A stretch of 12,889 nucleotides of DNA from Sphingomonadales bacterium. GTDB taxonomy: Bacteria; Pseudomonadota; Alphaproteobacteria; Sphingomonadales; Emcibacteraceae. Position numbers and translations under genes: made by a program. The stretch spans positions 1 to 12,889 of the forward strand of contig DRKK01000084.1 in NCBI GenBank assembly GCA_011051815.1, written 5' to 3'. Below, one piece after another: positions 1-6,742 of this stretch. The notes beneath the pieces were generated by a model, which saw only the letters and a list, made by a program, of their open reading frames with translations, searched no databases and was not told the origin of the DNA. The stretch's first letter is position 1, and each line of letters begins with the position of its first letter.

Positions 1-340
1 GACCAAAACGGGGACTGTTTGCCACCTTTGCCTGTCCCCAGGGCCGCATTCGCCCCCGCGCCAGACTGAAGGCCACAAAGGCCGCCATAACGCTCACCGG
101 GGACACCAGAAGCGTTCCCCACCACGGCCCATATATAAAACCTGCGCCAAGGGTCAGCAGGGACGCCGGAATCAACATCACGGTCGAGATGATATAGATC
201 ACCGCAAAGGCGGCAACGCCCCAGACACCGCTGGCCTTGACCCAGACAATCATTGCCTGCATCCATTCGTTAACCGGCCAGATAATGCTGGCCCCGATCA
301 ACAGCCCGATAATTAAGACAAGTTTTATAATAGCCTTCAT
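1..340 (-). CDS. TVP38/TMEM64 (VTT/DedA-like) membrane protein, 3' part missing
   Basis: The reverse strand from the ATG at 340 reads open to the left edge, giving about 113 N-terminal residues and no stop. A first hydrophobic helix covers roughly residues 4-19 (KLVLIIGLLIGASIIW). A second conserved hydrophobic stretch follows at about 36-85 with the motifs STVMLIPASLLTLGAGFIYG and WWGTLL, ending in AFSLARGR. This IPxSLLTLGAGFIYGP pattern is typical of TVP38/TMEM64 inner-membrane proteins, whose biochemical role is poorly defined (lipid scrambling or transport has been proposed for relatives). The start follows a GGAAAG ribosome site, and the ATG lies 18 nt beyond the phosphate-transporter stop, so it is probably the fourth gene of the arsM operon. 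By family recollection, such proteins sit near arsenic-methylation and arsenosugar genes; here that is only context. Family call firm, function unknown. Confidence 0.85.
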   Translation of the reverse strand, partial: MKAIIKLVLIIGLLIGASIIWPVNEWMQAMIVWVKASGVWGVAAFAVIYIISTVMLIPASLLTLGAGFIYGPWWGTLLVSPVSVMAAFVAFSLARGRMRPWGQAKVANSPRFG

Positions 341-358
341 AGGTTTACTTTCCGTATG

Positions 359-1477
359 TTACGTCTGCACAAATCTGCCCAGCCAGAACAGGATAATCCC
401 AAAGGCCGCCGCGCCGGGCAGGGTGATCACCCATGCCGCCAGCATTACTTTCACAGCGCCCATATGAAGATTGCCCTTTTTTCCCGAAATTCCAACCCCA
501 ATCAGGGCCGACGCAGAGACGTGGGTGGTCGACATTGGCAGGCCAAAAATAGCCCCGGCGCTTACTAGCATACTTGTAACAATATTGGCGGTAAACCCTT
601 CGTGATGATTCATTACCGTGACCTTTTCCGCCAACATACGGGTCACCCGCAGACCAGCCATAAGGCCGCCCACGGTCATGGCCCCGGCCACCACCAGAAA
701 GGCGGTCAGGTTAGCGGTTTCAGCAGTATCGGACAGCAGAGCTGCTGCAATCATAAGCCCGGCCAGCTTAGGCGCATCATTCATGCCGCGCGCAAAACTG
801 GTCAATCCGGCACTGAGCCAATGCAGTTTATCAACGGTGATCAGGGCATCCGCCGTGACGGCTTCTGCGCTTTGGGTATCGCAGGTGCTGATGGCAAGAG
901 CGGGCGCGGCGGTGGCCCCATCCTGCACAAAAGCGACTTGGGGTTCCACGGTGACACAGATACAATCATCGGCGGCTTTGCCGGATGCCTTCCAAAAGGT
1001 CCATACCCGCCGGAGCAGCATGGTCGCCGCCAACGCCACCAGAGGACTGAGCGCCAGTGGCAGGGCCACTTTCCAGATCAGCTTGTTCCACGCAACCCCC
1101 TCTGATCCGAAAGCCATAAGGGCGACCCCCAGCAGGGAGCCGACAATGGCGTGGGTGGTGGAAACCGGAAGTCCGGTGCGGGTGGCCAGCAAGACCCATG
1201 CCGCCGCGCCGCCAATGATCGCCAGTGCCGACACCATATCCGGGCTGGCCGCCGCGGTCAGAAGCTTACCGCCAAAGGTTTCGGTCATGGCATGGGCGAA
1301 AAAGGCCCCGGTCATGGCCCCGGCAAAGGTGAATAATGTGCCCCACAGTATGGCGGTACGGTAATTTGTCATCCCGGCCCCCACAAGGGTCGCGATGCCC
1401 TTTGACACGTCATTGGACCCGTTGGCCCAGGCAATGGCGATGCCCGCGAGGATTACCAGCATTACTTCCATGGTCAT
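359..1477 (-). CDS. PiT-family inorganic phosphate (possibly arsenate) transporter
   Basis: A 372-residue integral membrane protein of the PiT family, which imports inorganic phosphate (as a metal-phosphate complex in bacterial Pit) and can carry the analogue arsenate. The duplicated family signatures are visible. ANGSNDVSKGIATLVG (about 18-33) and GLPVSTTHAIVGSLLG (102-117) form the first half; SFARGMNDAPKLAGL (227-241) and GLPMSTTHVSASALIGVG (near 320) form the second. Many hydrophobic helices surround them, and a polar central loop at about 163-215 holds cysteines at 172, 174 and 199. The start ATG overlaps the arsC stop (ATGA), with AGGAGA seven bases upstream, so translation is probably coupled. 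A second ATG two codons in is possible but less well placed. Its place between arsC and a TVP38 gene, with no efflux pump nearby, suggests it feeds phosphate or arsenate to the arsenic enzymes. Substrate preference cannot be read from sequence. Confidence 0.93.
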   Translation of the reverse strand: MTMEVMLVILAGIAIAWANGSNDVSKGIATLVGAGMTNYRTAILWGTLFTFAGAMTGAFFAHAMTETFGGKLLTAAASPDMVSALAIIGGAAAWVLLATRTGLPVSTTHAIVGSLLGVALMAFGSEGVAWNKLIWKVALPLALSPLVALAATMLLRRVWTFWKASGKAADDCICVTVEPQVAFVQDGATAAPALAISTCDTQSAEAVTADALITVDKLHWLSAGLTSFARGMNDAPKLAGLMIAAALLSDTAETANLTAFLVVAGAMTVGGLMAGLRVTRMLAEKVTVMNHHEGFTANIVTSMLVSAGAIFGLPMSTTHVSASALIGVGISGKKGNLHMGAVKVMLAAWVITLPGAAAFGIILFWLGRFVQT

Positions 1478-1983
1478 TCTTCGTCTCCTAAATTTTGCAT
1501 CAGTCCATATATATCTTCAGCACCCAAAGCTGGTTTTATCTGTTGGGTAAGCTGTTTTATGCGGCTCTGTAGGGTGGTGAAGCACTCAGCAAAGGCCCGG
1601 CGCTTATCTGCGTCCGCACCCTCTATCGCTGCCGGGTCCGGCAGGCCCCAATGGATATGGCGGGGGCTGCCGGCAAAGCAGGGGCAGATTTCCTGCGCCG
1701 CATTGCCGCATACGGTGATCACGAAATCCAGCGGACCCGCCACCTCACCGCCAAATTCGGCCCAGCTTTTGCTGCGCGGTTCAAAATCAACATCAAGGAC
1801 GCTGATCTGTTCCAAGGCATAGGGGTTAACCCGGCCCGTTGGCTGGCTACCTGCGCTATGGACGTTGAAAAAGCCCCCAGCCTCTTGCCGGAACAGGGCC
1901 TCGGCCATGATGCTACGGGCGGAATTTCCGGTGCAGAGAACCAACAGGCTGAACCTGTTGTCTGTTGCGGGATTTAACAACAT
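1474..1983 (-). CDS. arsC: Arsenate reductase, LMW-phosphatase (thioredoxin-type) family
   Basis: A 169-residue cytoplasmic protein of the low-molecular-weight tyrosine phosphatase fold, the family that reduces arsenate to arsenite through a three-cysteine relay. The P-loop C17-x5-R23 is present as CTGNSARS (17-24), followed by IMAEAL. The resolving cysteines are C92 (VCGNAAQE) and C100, with another at 102. The general-acid loop reads WGLPDPAA, with D116. Relatives from arsenic operons carry the same C-GNA-EICP pattern, which separates arsenate reductases from ordinary protein phosphatases. Its ATG lies ten bases inside the end of arsM and its stop overlaps the next start, so all three are one transcript. 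The ribosome site is weak, consistent with coupling to arsM translation. Thioredoxin rather than glutaredoxin coupling is inferred from the family. Confidence 0.93.
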   Translation of the reverse strand: MLLNPATDNRFSLLVLCTGNSARSIMAEALFRQEAGGFFNVHSAGSQPTGRVNPYALEQISVLDVDFEPRSKSWAEFGGEVAGPLDFVITVCGNAAQEICPCFAGSPRHIHWGLPDPAAIEGADADKRRAFAECFTTLQSRIKQLTQQIKPALGAEDIYGLMQNLGDEE

Positions 1984-3014
1984 GCGTTCGGCTCATCGTC
2001 TTTGGCAACGTCATCAAAGGGTAAGCTGGTGCCGCAGCCAGCAAAAATGCCGAAATGACGGGAGAAATCGCCGATGAACTGAAAATGATCGCGAAAGCGC
2101 GTATCCTGCAACATGCGCCATGTATTGCCGCATACCGGGAAGACCCGGCCCGTTTCAATATGGTGATGCTTGTCCAAGGTAAAGGCGGTGCTATTTTCCG
2201 GAATATCCCCGTTATAGACCACTGCCTGACCATAATCCTCACAATCACTTTCCAGATCGTCCAGCTTAAACAGACGGTAGGTGGCCGAATAGAACCGCAA
2301 ATTGCCCACCCGTGTCGACAGCACCGGGTCCGTGACCTCAAGAGGCCGATCCTCCACAAGGCGTGGGTCGGCAAAGCCGCAGGCCTTGCTGATGGTGACA
2401 AAGTCATTCCAATAGAGGGCGCCGCCCAGACATTCGCCGTAAAGCACCGGGTCATTACGCACTGCCTCCGGCACCCGCTTGTCCGCATAAACGTCCGAGA
2501 AATAAAACTCGCCGCCCGGTTTCAGCAACCGCCGAACCCCCTTCAGCACCGCTTCCTTGTCCGGCGACAGATTGATCACGCAGTTGGACACGATCACGTC
2601 AAAGCTCTCCGGTTCCAGATCAAGTTGGTCCAGCTTTTCAATATAGCCCTTCAGGAAACGCACATTGTCATAACCAAAGGCCTCTACATGGAATTGGCGG
2701 GTATCATTGGCGATGGCCAGCTGTTCATCGGTCATATCCACGCCGACAACCGCGCCCGTAGGGCCCACAAGCTGTGCCAGTGCATAGACATCCCGACCCG
2801 ATCCACTGCCCAGATCCAGAACCCGGCACCCCTCAAGCAGGGGCGGGCAGACAAGGCCGCAACCGTAATAGCGGGACAGAACCTCCGGGTGGATATTCTT
2901 GAGCAGGCCTTTCAGCCAATCCGGGACGCTGGACGCATCACAGCAGGCATCAGTCTTTAGGTCGCTTGTGCCCTGTAGTTCCCGGCCATAATAGTCTTTT
3001 ACAGTTTCATGCAT
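1974..3014 (-). CDS. arsM: Arsenite S-adenosylmethyltransferase, long form
   Basis: A 346-residue cytoplasmic methyltransferase that transfers methyl groups from S-adenosylmethionine to arsenite. The SAM-binding motif VLDLGSGSGRD is at 65-75 with the acidic end of strand 2 at VVGVDM (89-94). The arsenic-binding cysteines are in place: C24/C25 near the N-terminus (TDACCD), C52 (YYGCG), C145 (SNCVINLSPDK) and C195 (GECLGGALYW); the 50-residue spacing of the last two matches characterised algal ArsM. The C-terminal domain has VFPVCGNTWRML and FAGCGTSLPF and ends in a CC pair. It is longer than the roughly 280-residue bacterial type and resembles, from memory, the long form associated with arsenosugar synthesis. 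The ATG at 3014 follows AAGAGAAAC; the overlapping ATG at 3010 is out of frame. It is the first gene of the operon and diverges from the AraC regulator. Confidence 0.95.
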   Translation of the reverse strand: MHETVKDYYGRELQGTSDLKTDACCDASSVPDWLKGLLKNIHPEVLSRYYGCGLVCPPLLEGCRVLDLGSGSGRDVYALAQLVGPTGAVVGVDMTDEQLAIANDTRQFHVEAFGYDNVRFLKGYIEKLDQLDLEPESFDVIVSNCVINLSPDKEAVLKGVRRLLKPGGEFYFSDVYADKRVPEAVRNDPVLYGECLGGALYWNDFVTISKACGFADPRLVEDRPLEVTDPVLSTRVGNLRFYSATYRLFKLDDLESDCEDYGQAVVYNGDIPENSTAFTLDKHHHIETGRVFPVCGNTWRMLQDTRFRDHFQFIGDFSRHFGIFAGCGTSLPFDDVAKDDEPNACC

Positions 3015-3046
3015 ATTTGTTTCTCTTGATCAAAAATTTACCCTTG

Positions 3047-3085
3047 GTTACAGTAATGACGGTTCAATATTGGAAATGTTACAGT
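3047..3085. promoter_or_regulatory. Two GTTACAGT direct repeats in the arsM leader and promoter
   Basis: GTTACAGT occurs at 3047-3054 and 3078-3085, 31 bases apart. The first is also part of the small palindrome TTACAGTAA (3048-3056). One copy overlaps the candidate arsM -10 and the other lies just downstream of the predicted start site, positions expected of repressor sites. Direct repeats are also the usual layout for AraC-family sites, so activation or repression cannot be told apart. Confidence 0.35.
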
Positions 3086-3103
3086 TTTTTTTGACCCATT
3101 CAA
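3076..3103 (-). promoter_or_regulatory. Candidate sigma-70 promoter for the arsM operon
   Basis: On the minus strand, a TTGAAT -35 box (3103-3098) is followed after 16 bases by TAACAT (3081-3076) as -10. Transcription would start near 3069 and leave a leader of about 55 nt. The -10 lies inside a GTTAC motif shared with the opposing promoter. Box matches only; untested. Confidence 0.45.
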
Positions 3104-3117
3104 GAAAACCCCATGAT

Positions 3118-3146
3118 TTGACGGCATTGGTTACATTTGGTAACAT
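3118..3146 (+). promoter_or_regulatory. Candidate sigma-70 promoter for the AraC-family gene
   Basis: TTGACG (3118-3123), a 17-base spacer and TAACAT (3141-3146) form a plausible promoter reading right; the start site would be near 3153, about 50 nt before the gene. The spacer and -10 are covered by the palindrome at 3130-3144, so a protein bound there would block RNA polymerase. Autorepression is a reasonable inference. Confidence 0.5.
3130..3144. promoter_or_regulatory. Palindromic operator candidate GTTAC-N5-GTAAC
   Basis: A perfect inverted repeat with five-base arms and a five-base spacer. The half-site GTTACA recurs at 3047 and 3078 in the same intergenic region, spaced 31 and 52 bases, close to three and five turns of DNA, so all copies face one side of the helix. 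A dimeric regulator is the simple explanation. Which regulator is unknown; the adjacent AraC protein or an unlinked ArsR-type protein are the candidates. Confidence 0.45.
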
Positions 3147-3204
3147 TCTGCCGACAGGTGAGTGAGTCTGAATAAAGGCCGATTGAAGTGGCCATAGGGA
3201 GAAT

Positions 3205-4152
3205 ATGGAAACAAGTTACCCCACAGAGATGATCGCCCCGGCGGAGCGCGCGGATTACTGGACAGAGTCCTTGAAAAATGTCTGCGGCGGCTTTGAAACC
3301 TTCTCCAGCGACTGGTCCAAATTTAAGGGCCGGGTTGAGTTGCGCAACATCGGCGGTTTTGATGTGGCGGGCATTTCGGTGAATGCGGACAAGATCATCC
3401 GGTCCCGCAAACAGATTGCCCAGGGGGATAATAAATATTGCTTTCTGATTATGCAGATGCAGGGCCGGGCGGTTCTGTCCCAGCGCAATAACGAAGCCTT
3501 TTTGGAGCCGGGCGATATGACGCTGATTGATTCAGGCTATCCGTCCGAATTTTCCTATGATGGCTTTATGGAACAAATTTCATTGCATATCCCCCGGGAA
3601 ACGCTGGAATCCTGCTTGCCCTACCGTCAAATCAAGGAAGCCCGAACCATATCCGGCGTATCGGGAATGGGGGCGATTATTCGTGACTTTCTGGCTTCCA
3701 CCTATAATGAAGCCGCCTATATCGGGGAACAGGATTATCCTCTGGTTCGGGAATCTCTGCTGAATTTTCTGGCGGCCACATTGCGGGGGTACAGCCCCGA
3801 AAGCACATTGGACATCAAAGTGCTGCAGCTGTCCCATATCCGGAAAATCATTGAGCAAAATCTGACCGACCCGAATCTGTCCCCAACTATGGTGGCGAAG
3901 CTTTGTGGTATCTCCACCCGGCATTTGCACCGGCTGTTCAAGGGGGACGGGGTGTCTTTCGGCGAATGGGTCCGGCGGCGGCGGCTGTCAGAAGCCCGGC
4001 GTCAGTTGGCCAACAAACATTTCTCTGGCCAGAGCATTATTCAAATAGCTTTTCATTGGGGGTTCAATGATGCCGCCCATTTCAGCCGCTGTTTCCGGCA
4101 GGAGTTTGGCCAGTCTCCCAGGCAGTACAGATTGTCTGAAAGACGCCTGTAA
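3205..4152 (+). CDS. AraC/XylS-family transcriptional regulator, likely QhpR/PeaR/FeaR-like
   Basis: A 315-residue DNA-binding regulator. Residues about 20-195 resemble the AraC-binding-like sensor domain found in FeaR-type regulators, with LEPGDMTLIDSGYP as the recognisable cupin-like strand. The C-terminal 100 residues are a typical AraC double helix-turn-helix: MVAKLCGISTRHLHRLFK (first) and IIQIAFHWGFNDAAHFSRCF followed by FGQSPRQYR (second). FeaR controls aromatic-amine oxidation in E. coli, and known amine dehydrogenase operons carry an AraC regulator (qhpR, peaR), so the likely role is to sense an amine or aldehyde and activate the receptor and dehydrogenase genes downstream. The ATG follows AGGGAGA at tight spacing. 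It diverges from arsM, so control of the arsenic operon is also possible. Domain call firm; inducer and targets inferred. Confidence 0.9.
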   Translation: METSYPTEMIAPAERADYWTESLKNVCGGFETFSSDWSKFKGRVELRNIGGFDVAGISVNADKIIRSRKQIAQGDNKYCFLIMQMQGRAVLSQRNNEAFLEPGDMTLIDSGYPSEFSYDGFMEQISLHIPRETLESCLPYRQIKEARTISGVSGMGAIIRDFLASTYNEAAYIGEQDYPLVRESLLNFLAATLRGYSPESTLDIKVLQLSHIRKIIEQNLTDPNLSPTMVAKLCGISTRHLHRLFKGDGVSFGEWVRRRRLSEARRQLANKHFSGQSIIQIAFHWGFNDAAHFSRCFRQEFGQSPRQYRLSERRL

Positions 4153-4212
4153 GAATTTGATTTCTATATATTTCAAGCCGTAATATGATATTTTTGTCAC
4201 TCTGATGCATTT

Positions 4213-4260
4213 ATGTTGGCACGCTCAGGCAAGAGTGTCTAATATATATGGTGCTAACAT
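4213..4260 (+). promoter_or_regulatory. Candidate promoter and inverted repeat ahead of the TonB receptor
   Basis: The 166-bp gap 4153-4318 holds TTGGCA (4216-4221), an 18-base spacer and TAATAT (4240-4245), a possible sigma-70 promoter starting near 4252. ATGTTGGCAC (4213-4222) and GTGCTAACAT (4251-4260) are inverted repeats with one mismatch, bracketing the promoter from the -35 to the start site. This looks like paired sites for a regulator. I see no terminator for the AraC gene in the gap. The receptor start follows AGGAGAGG at 4308-4315. Confidence 0.4.
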
Positions 4261-4318
4261 GCGAAAATAATAAAATAACGACAATAGTATAACTTAACCC
4301 TTAATATAGGAGAGGACT

Positions 4319-6673
4319 ATGCGGGAAGCATCACCATCCACTTTGTGGAAAAAACTGACAGGAACGACCTGTTTTACGGCATTGCTCGTTGCCGGATCAG
4401 TCGCGCCAACTTTTGCGGCGGATGAGGAAGAGAGAGGCTTCACAGGCCTTGAAGAAATCGTCATCACGGCATCCAAAAGAGAACAAACCCTTCAGGAAGC
4501 CGGTATGTCCGTAACCGCCATCGGCGCACAGGACCTGGAAAGAATGGGCGCCACGTCTTTTACCGATTTTGCTGTTCGTGTGCCAAACCTTGGTTTCGGG
4601 AACGAATCAGATGGCCGCTTTAACGCCAACTCCCCGGCCATCCGTGGTGTCTTTGGAGACAACACAACCGGTTTTTATATTGATGACACGCCTTTGCCCG
4701 CTTCTATTCAACCCCGGGTAATTGACGTTCAGCGTATCGAAGTCTTGCGTGGTCCGCAGGGGTCTTTGTACGGCGCGCGCTCCATGGGCGGCACCATACG
4801 TCTGATCACCAAACAACCAGATTTTGACGAAGCATCCGGCTCTGCCCATGCCACATTGTCAACGGTCAAGGAAGGCACCATTAACTGGTCTTTTGACAGT
4901 TCCGTTAATATTCCCATGGTTGAGGATAAGCTGGCTGTTCGGGCCACCGCTTATATCGGGCAAAATTCAGGCGTATTTGATCGGGTGTATCAGCCTACCT
5001 GGGTAAATGCCCAGACAGGCGAAACCGTACAAAACACCGCACCGCCCTTTGATGTGAACAAAAATGTTGACAGTGAAACATATGGTGGGTTCCAGCTTGT
5101 CGCCAAAGCACAGATTGCTGAAAATGTAACATTTACCCCGAAACTTATGTATCAAAAAATTAATGCGGACGGCCTGCCCTTCGCCGATATTGATCCGGGA
5201 AATTTCACACGAAACCGTTTCTTTAACACCGAAGAGCCCGGGTCAGACCGCTGGTGGTTGGCGAGTGGTACCTTAAACTGGGATTTTGACAGTGGTACAA
5301 TCGTTTCAACGACATCCTATTTTGACCGTTTCATTAATGAACGGGAAGAAGAACATACCTTCCTGCATTTCCTGTTTAACCAAGTGATCGGCATACCCTT
5401 GGATCCCTTGGAATCACCTCTGGATGAAAATGAACGCTATAAATCATTCGTCCATGAAACCCGCTATACATCAGATTTTGATGGCCCGGTTCAAGTTACC
5501 GCAGGGGTCTATTACCAGAGAACCAAAAATCGTCTGCGCTATGACCCGCCTTCAATGCAGGTTGGGCTGAATGATGCCATTGATGCTGCAACATTCCCCG
5601 GATTAGCCGCAAATTGTGATTTTGGATTTTGCCTGACTACGCCAGATTTAATCTTTACGACCGATAATAAATTTAACACCAAAGAATATGCCGCATTTGG
5701 TGAGGTGACCTTTGATGTTACAGAGGCTATTTCCATAACCGCTGGCGGACGCTGGTCTAAGACAGAAACCGATGCGGTCATTGATTCTGACGGTTTTGCT
5801 AATAGTGGGCCTACCCATGCCGACGGCACAACATCAGATACCCGCTTTAACCCTAAAATTCTGCTTCAGGGTAATGTGAATGATAATTTTGATGTTTATG
5901 CCTCTGCCTCCAAAGGGTATCGTATCGGCGGTGTGAACGGCGCGTTGCCGGAAAATCTTTGCAGTGACGAACTGGATGATCTGGCAGGACCAGGTCTGGC
6001 AGCTCATACAGCATACAGAAACGCCCACAGAACATTTGATTCTGATTCACTTTGGAGCTATGAAGCCGGGTTTAAATCGAACCTTGCCGATAATCGGGTG
6101 TCCCTGAACGGGGCTGTCTATTTCATCAAATGGGACAATATCATTCAACAAAACCGCCTTGGGTGCGGATTTCAGGTCAAGTTGAATTCAGGTCAAGCTG
6201 AAATCAAAGGTTTTGAAATTGAAATGATGGCGGCCCCCATTGATGGTCTGACTTTAACGGCAGCATTGGGTTATGCCGACGCAAAAATTACCAAGAAGGG
6301 TGATGGCGGCGTTGCAAATGTGGGAGATAAGATACAGGGCGTTCCAAACTGGACCATGTCAGCGACCGGTGAATATGTCTTCCCGCTTGCCAATGCCTTG
6401 GACGGACTGCTTCGGGCCGATTTTAACTATTATGGTCGCAGTTTCAGCACCAATAATGGTGATCAACGCAAACGTCCGTCATGGAACGCGCTTAATCTGC
6501 GGGCTGGTATCATCCGTGATGATTGGGAAGTTGCCTTGTATATAAACAATGTGACCAATACCCACGCCAATCTGGCGGACAGCCGGTCTATTGCGGCGGA
6601 AACGCCCGGTCGCCAGCGTCTGGTTACCAACCGTCCCCGGACGATTGGGATTGATGTCAGAACACAGTTCTAA
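4319..6673 (+). CDS. TonB-dependent outer-membrane receptor
   Basis: A 784-residue outer-membrane beta-barrel that takes up a bulky ligand using TonB-ExbB-ExbD energy. A signal peptide covers residues 1-33 (cleavage after TFA), followed by a short acidic segment and the TonB box with the start of the plug, EEIVITASKREQTLQ (about 45-59). The plug has the motifs VPNLGFG, NSPAIRGV, VEVLRGPQG-like IEVLRGPQGSLYGARSMGG and GTIRLITK. The barrel follows, with SKGYRIGGVNG near the middle of its second half, and the protein ends in aromatic phenylalanine (VRTQF) as barrel proteins do. Length is usual for the family. It lies between the AraC regulator and the amine dehydrogenase genes on the same strand, so it may import an amine-bearing compound or an iron or cofactor source needed by the enzyme. 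The ligand cannot be deduced. Family certain, substrate unknown. Confidence 0.95.
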   Translation: MREASPSTLWKKLTGTTCFTALLVAGSVAPTFAADEEERGFTGLEEIVITASKREQTLQEAGMSVTAIGAQDLERMGATSFTDFAVRVPNLGFGNESDGRFNANSPAIRGVFGDNTTGFYIDDTPLPASIQPRVIDVQRIEVLRGPQGSLYGARSMGGTIRLITKQPDFDEASGSAHATLSTVKEGTINWSFDSSVNIPMVEDKLAVRATAYIGQNSGVFDRVYQPTWVNAQTGETVQNTAPPFDVNKNVDSETYGGFQLVAKAQIAENVTFTPKLMYQKINADGLPFADIDPGNFTRNRFFNTEEPGSDRWWLASGTLNWDFDSGTIVSTTSYFDRFINEREEEHTFLHFLFNQVIGIPLDPLESPLDENERYKSFVHETRYTSDFDGPVQVTAGVYYQRTKNRLRYDPPSMQVGLNDAIDAATFPGLAANCDFGFCLTTPDLIFTTDNKFNTKEYAAFGEVTFDVTEAISITAGGRWSKTETDAVIDSDGFANSGPTHADGTTSDTRFNPKILLQGNVNDNFDVYASASKGYRIGGVNGALPENLCSDELDDLAGPGLAAHTAYRNAHRTFDSDSLWSYEAGFKSNLADNRVSLNGAVYFIKWDNIIQQNRLGCGFQVKLNSGQAEIKGFEIEMMAAPIDGLTLTAALGYADAKITKKGDGGVANVGDKIQGVPNWTMSATGEYVFPLANALDGLLRADFNYYGRSFSTNNGDQRKRPSWNALNLRAGIIRDDWEVALYINNVTNTHANLADSRSIAAETPGRQRLVTNRPRTIGIDVRTQF

Positions 6674-6688
6674 GCTATAAAATATTTA

Positions 6689-6719
6689 GGGCGGGCTTTA
6701 TATAAAGCCCGCCTTTTTT
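6689..6719 (+). terminator. Intrinsic terminator after the TonB receptor gene
   Basis: An 11-base-pair perfect stem (GGCGGGCTTTA at 6690-6700 with TAAAGCCCGCC at 6703-6713) and a T6 tract at 6714-6719 lie 16 nt after the receptor stop. The stem is GC-rich at its base and AT-rich near the tip, so the working loop is probably larger than two bases. It ends only 23 nt before the start of the amine dehydrogenase alpha gene. Confidence 0.9.
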
Positions 6720-6742
6720 CCCTGAACTTACTAGGACAGAAT

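Noticed and set aside
602..1364. Two long plus-strand open frames opposite the phosphate transporter
   Set aside because: Shadows of the PiT gene caused by its GC-rich third positions.
2055..2960. A 301-codon plus-strand open frame opposite arsM
   Set aside because: It is the antisense of a clearly conserved methyltransferase, with no recognisable domain or ribosome site.
4217..4232. A sigma-54-like promoter (TGGCACG) ahead of the receptor gene
   Set aside because: The downstream GC element is one base too close and lacks the TTGC form, so the sigma-70 reading is better.
4198..4237. A CACTC/GAGTG hairpin as a terminator for the AraC gene
   Set aside because: Five-base arms with a long loop and no T tract after it are not enough.
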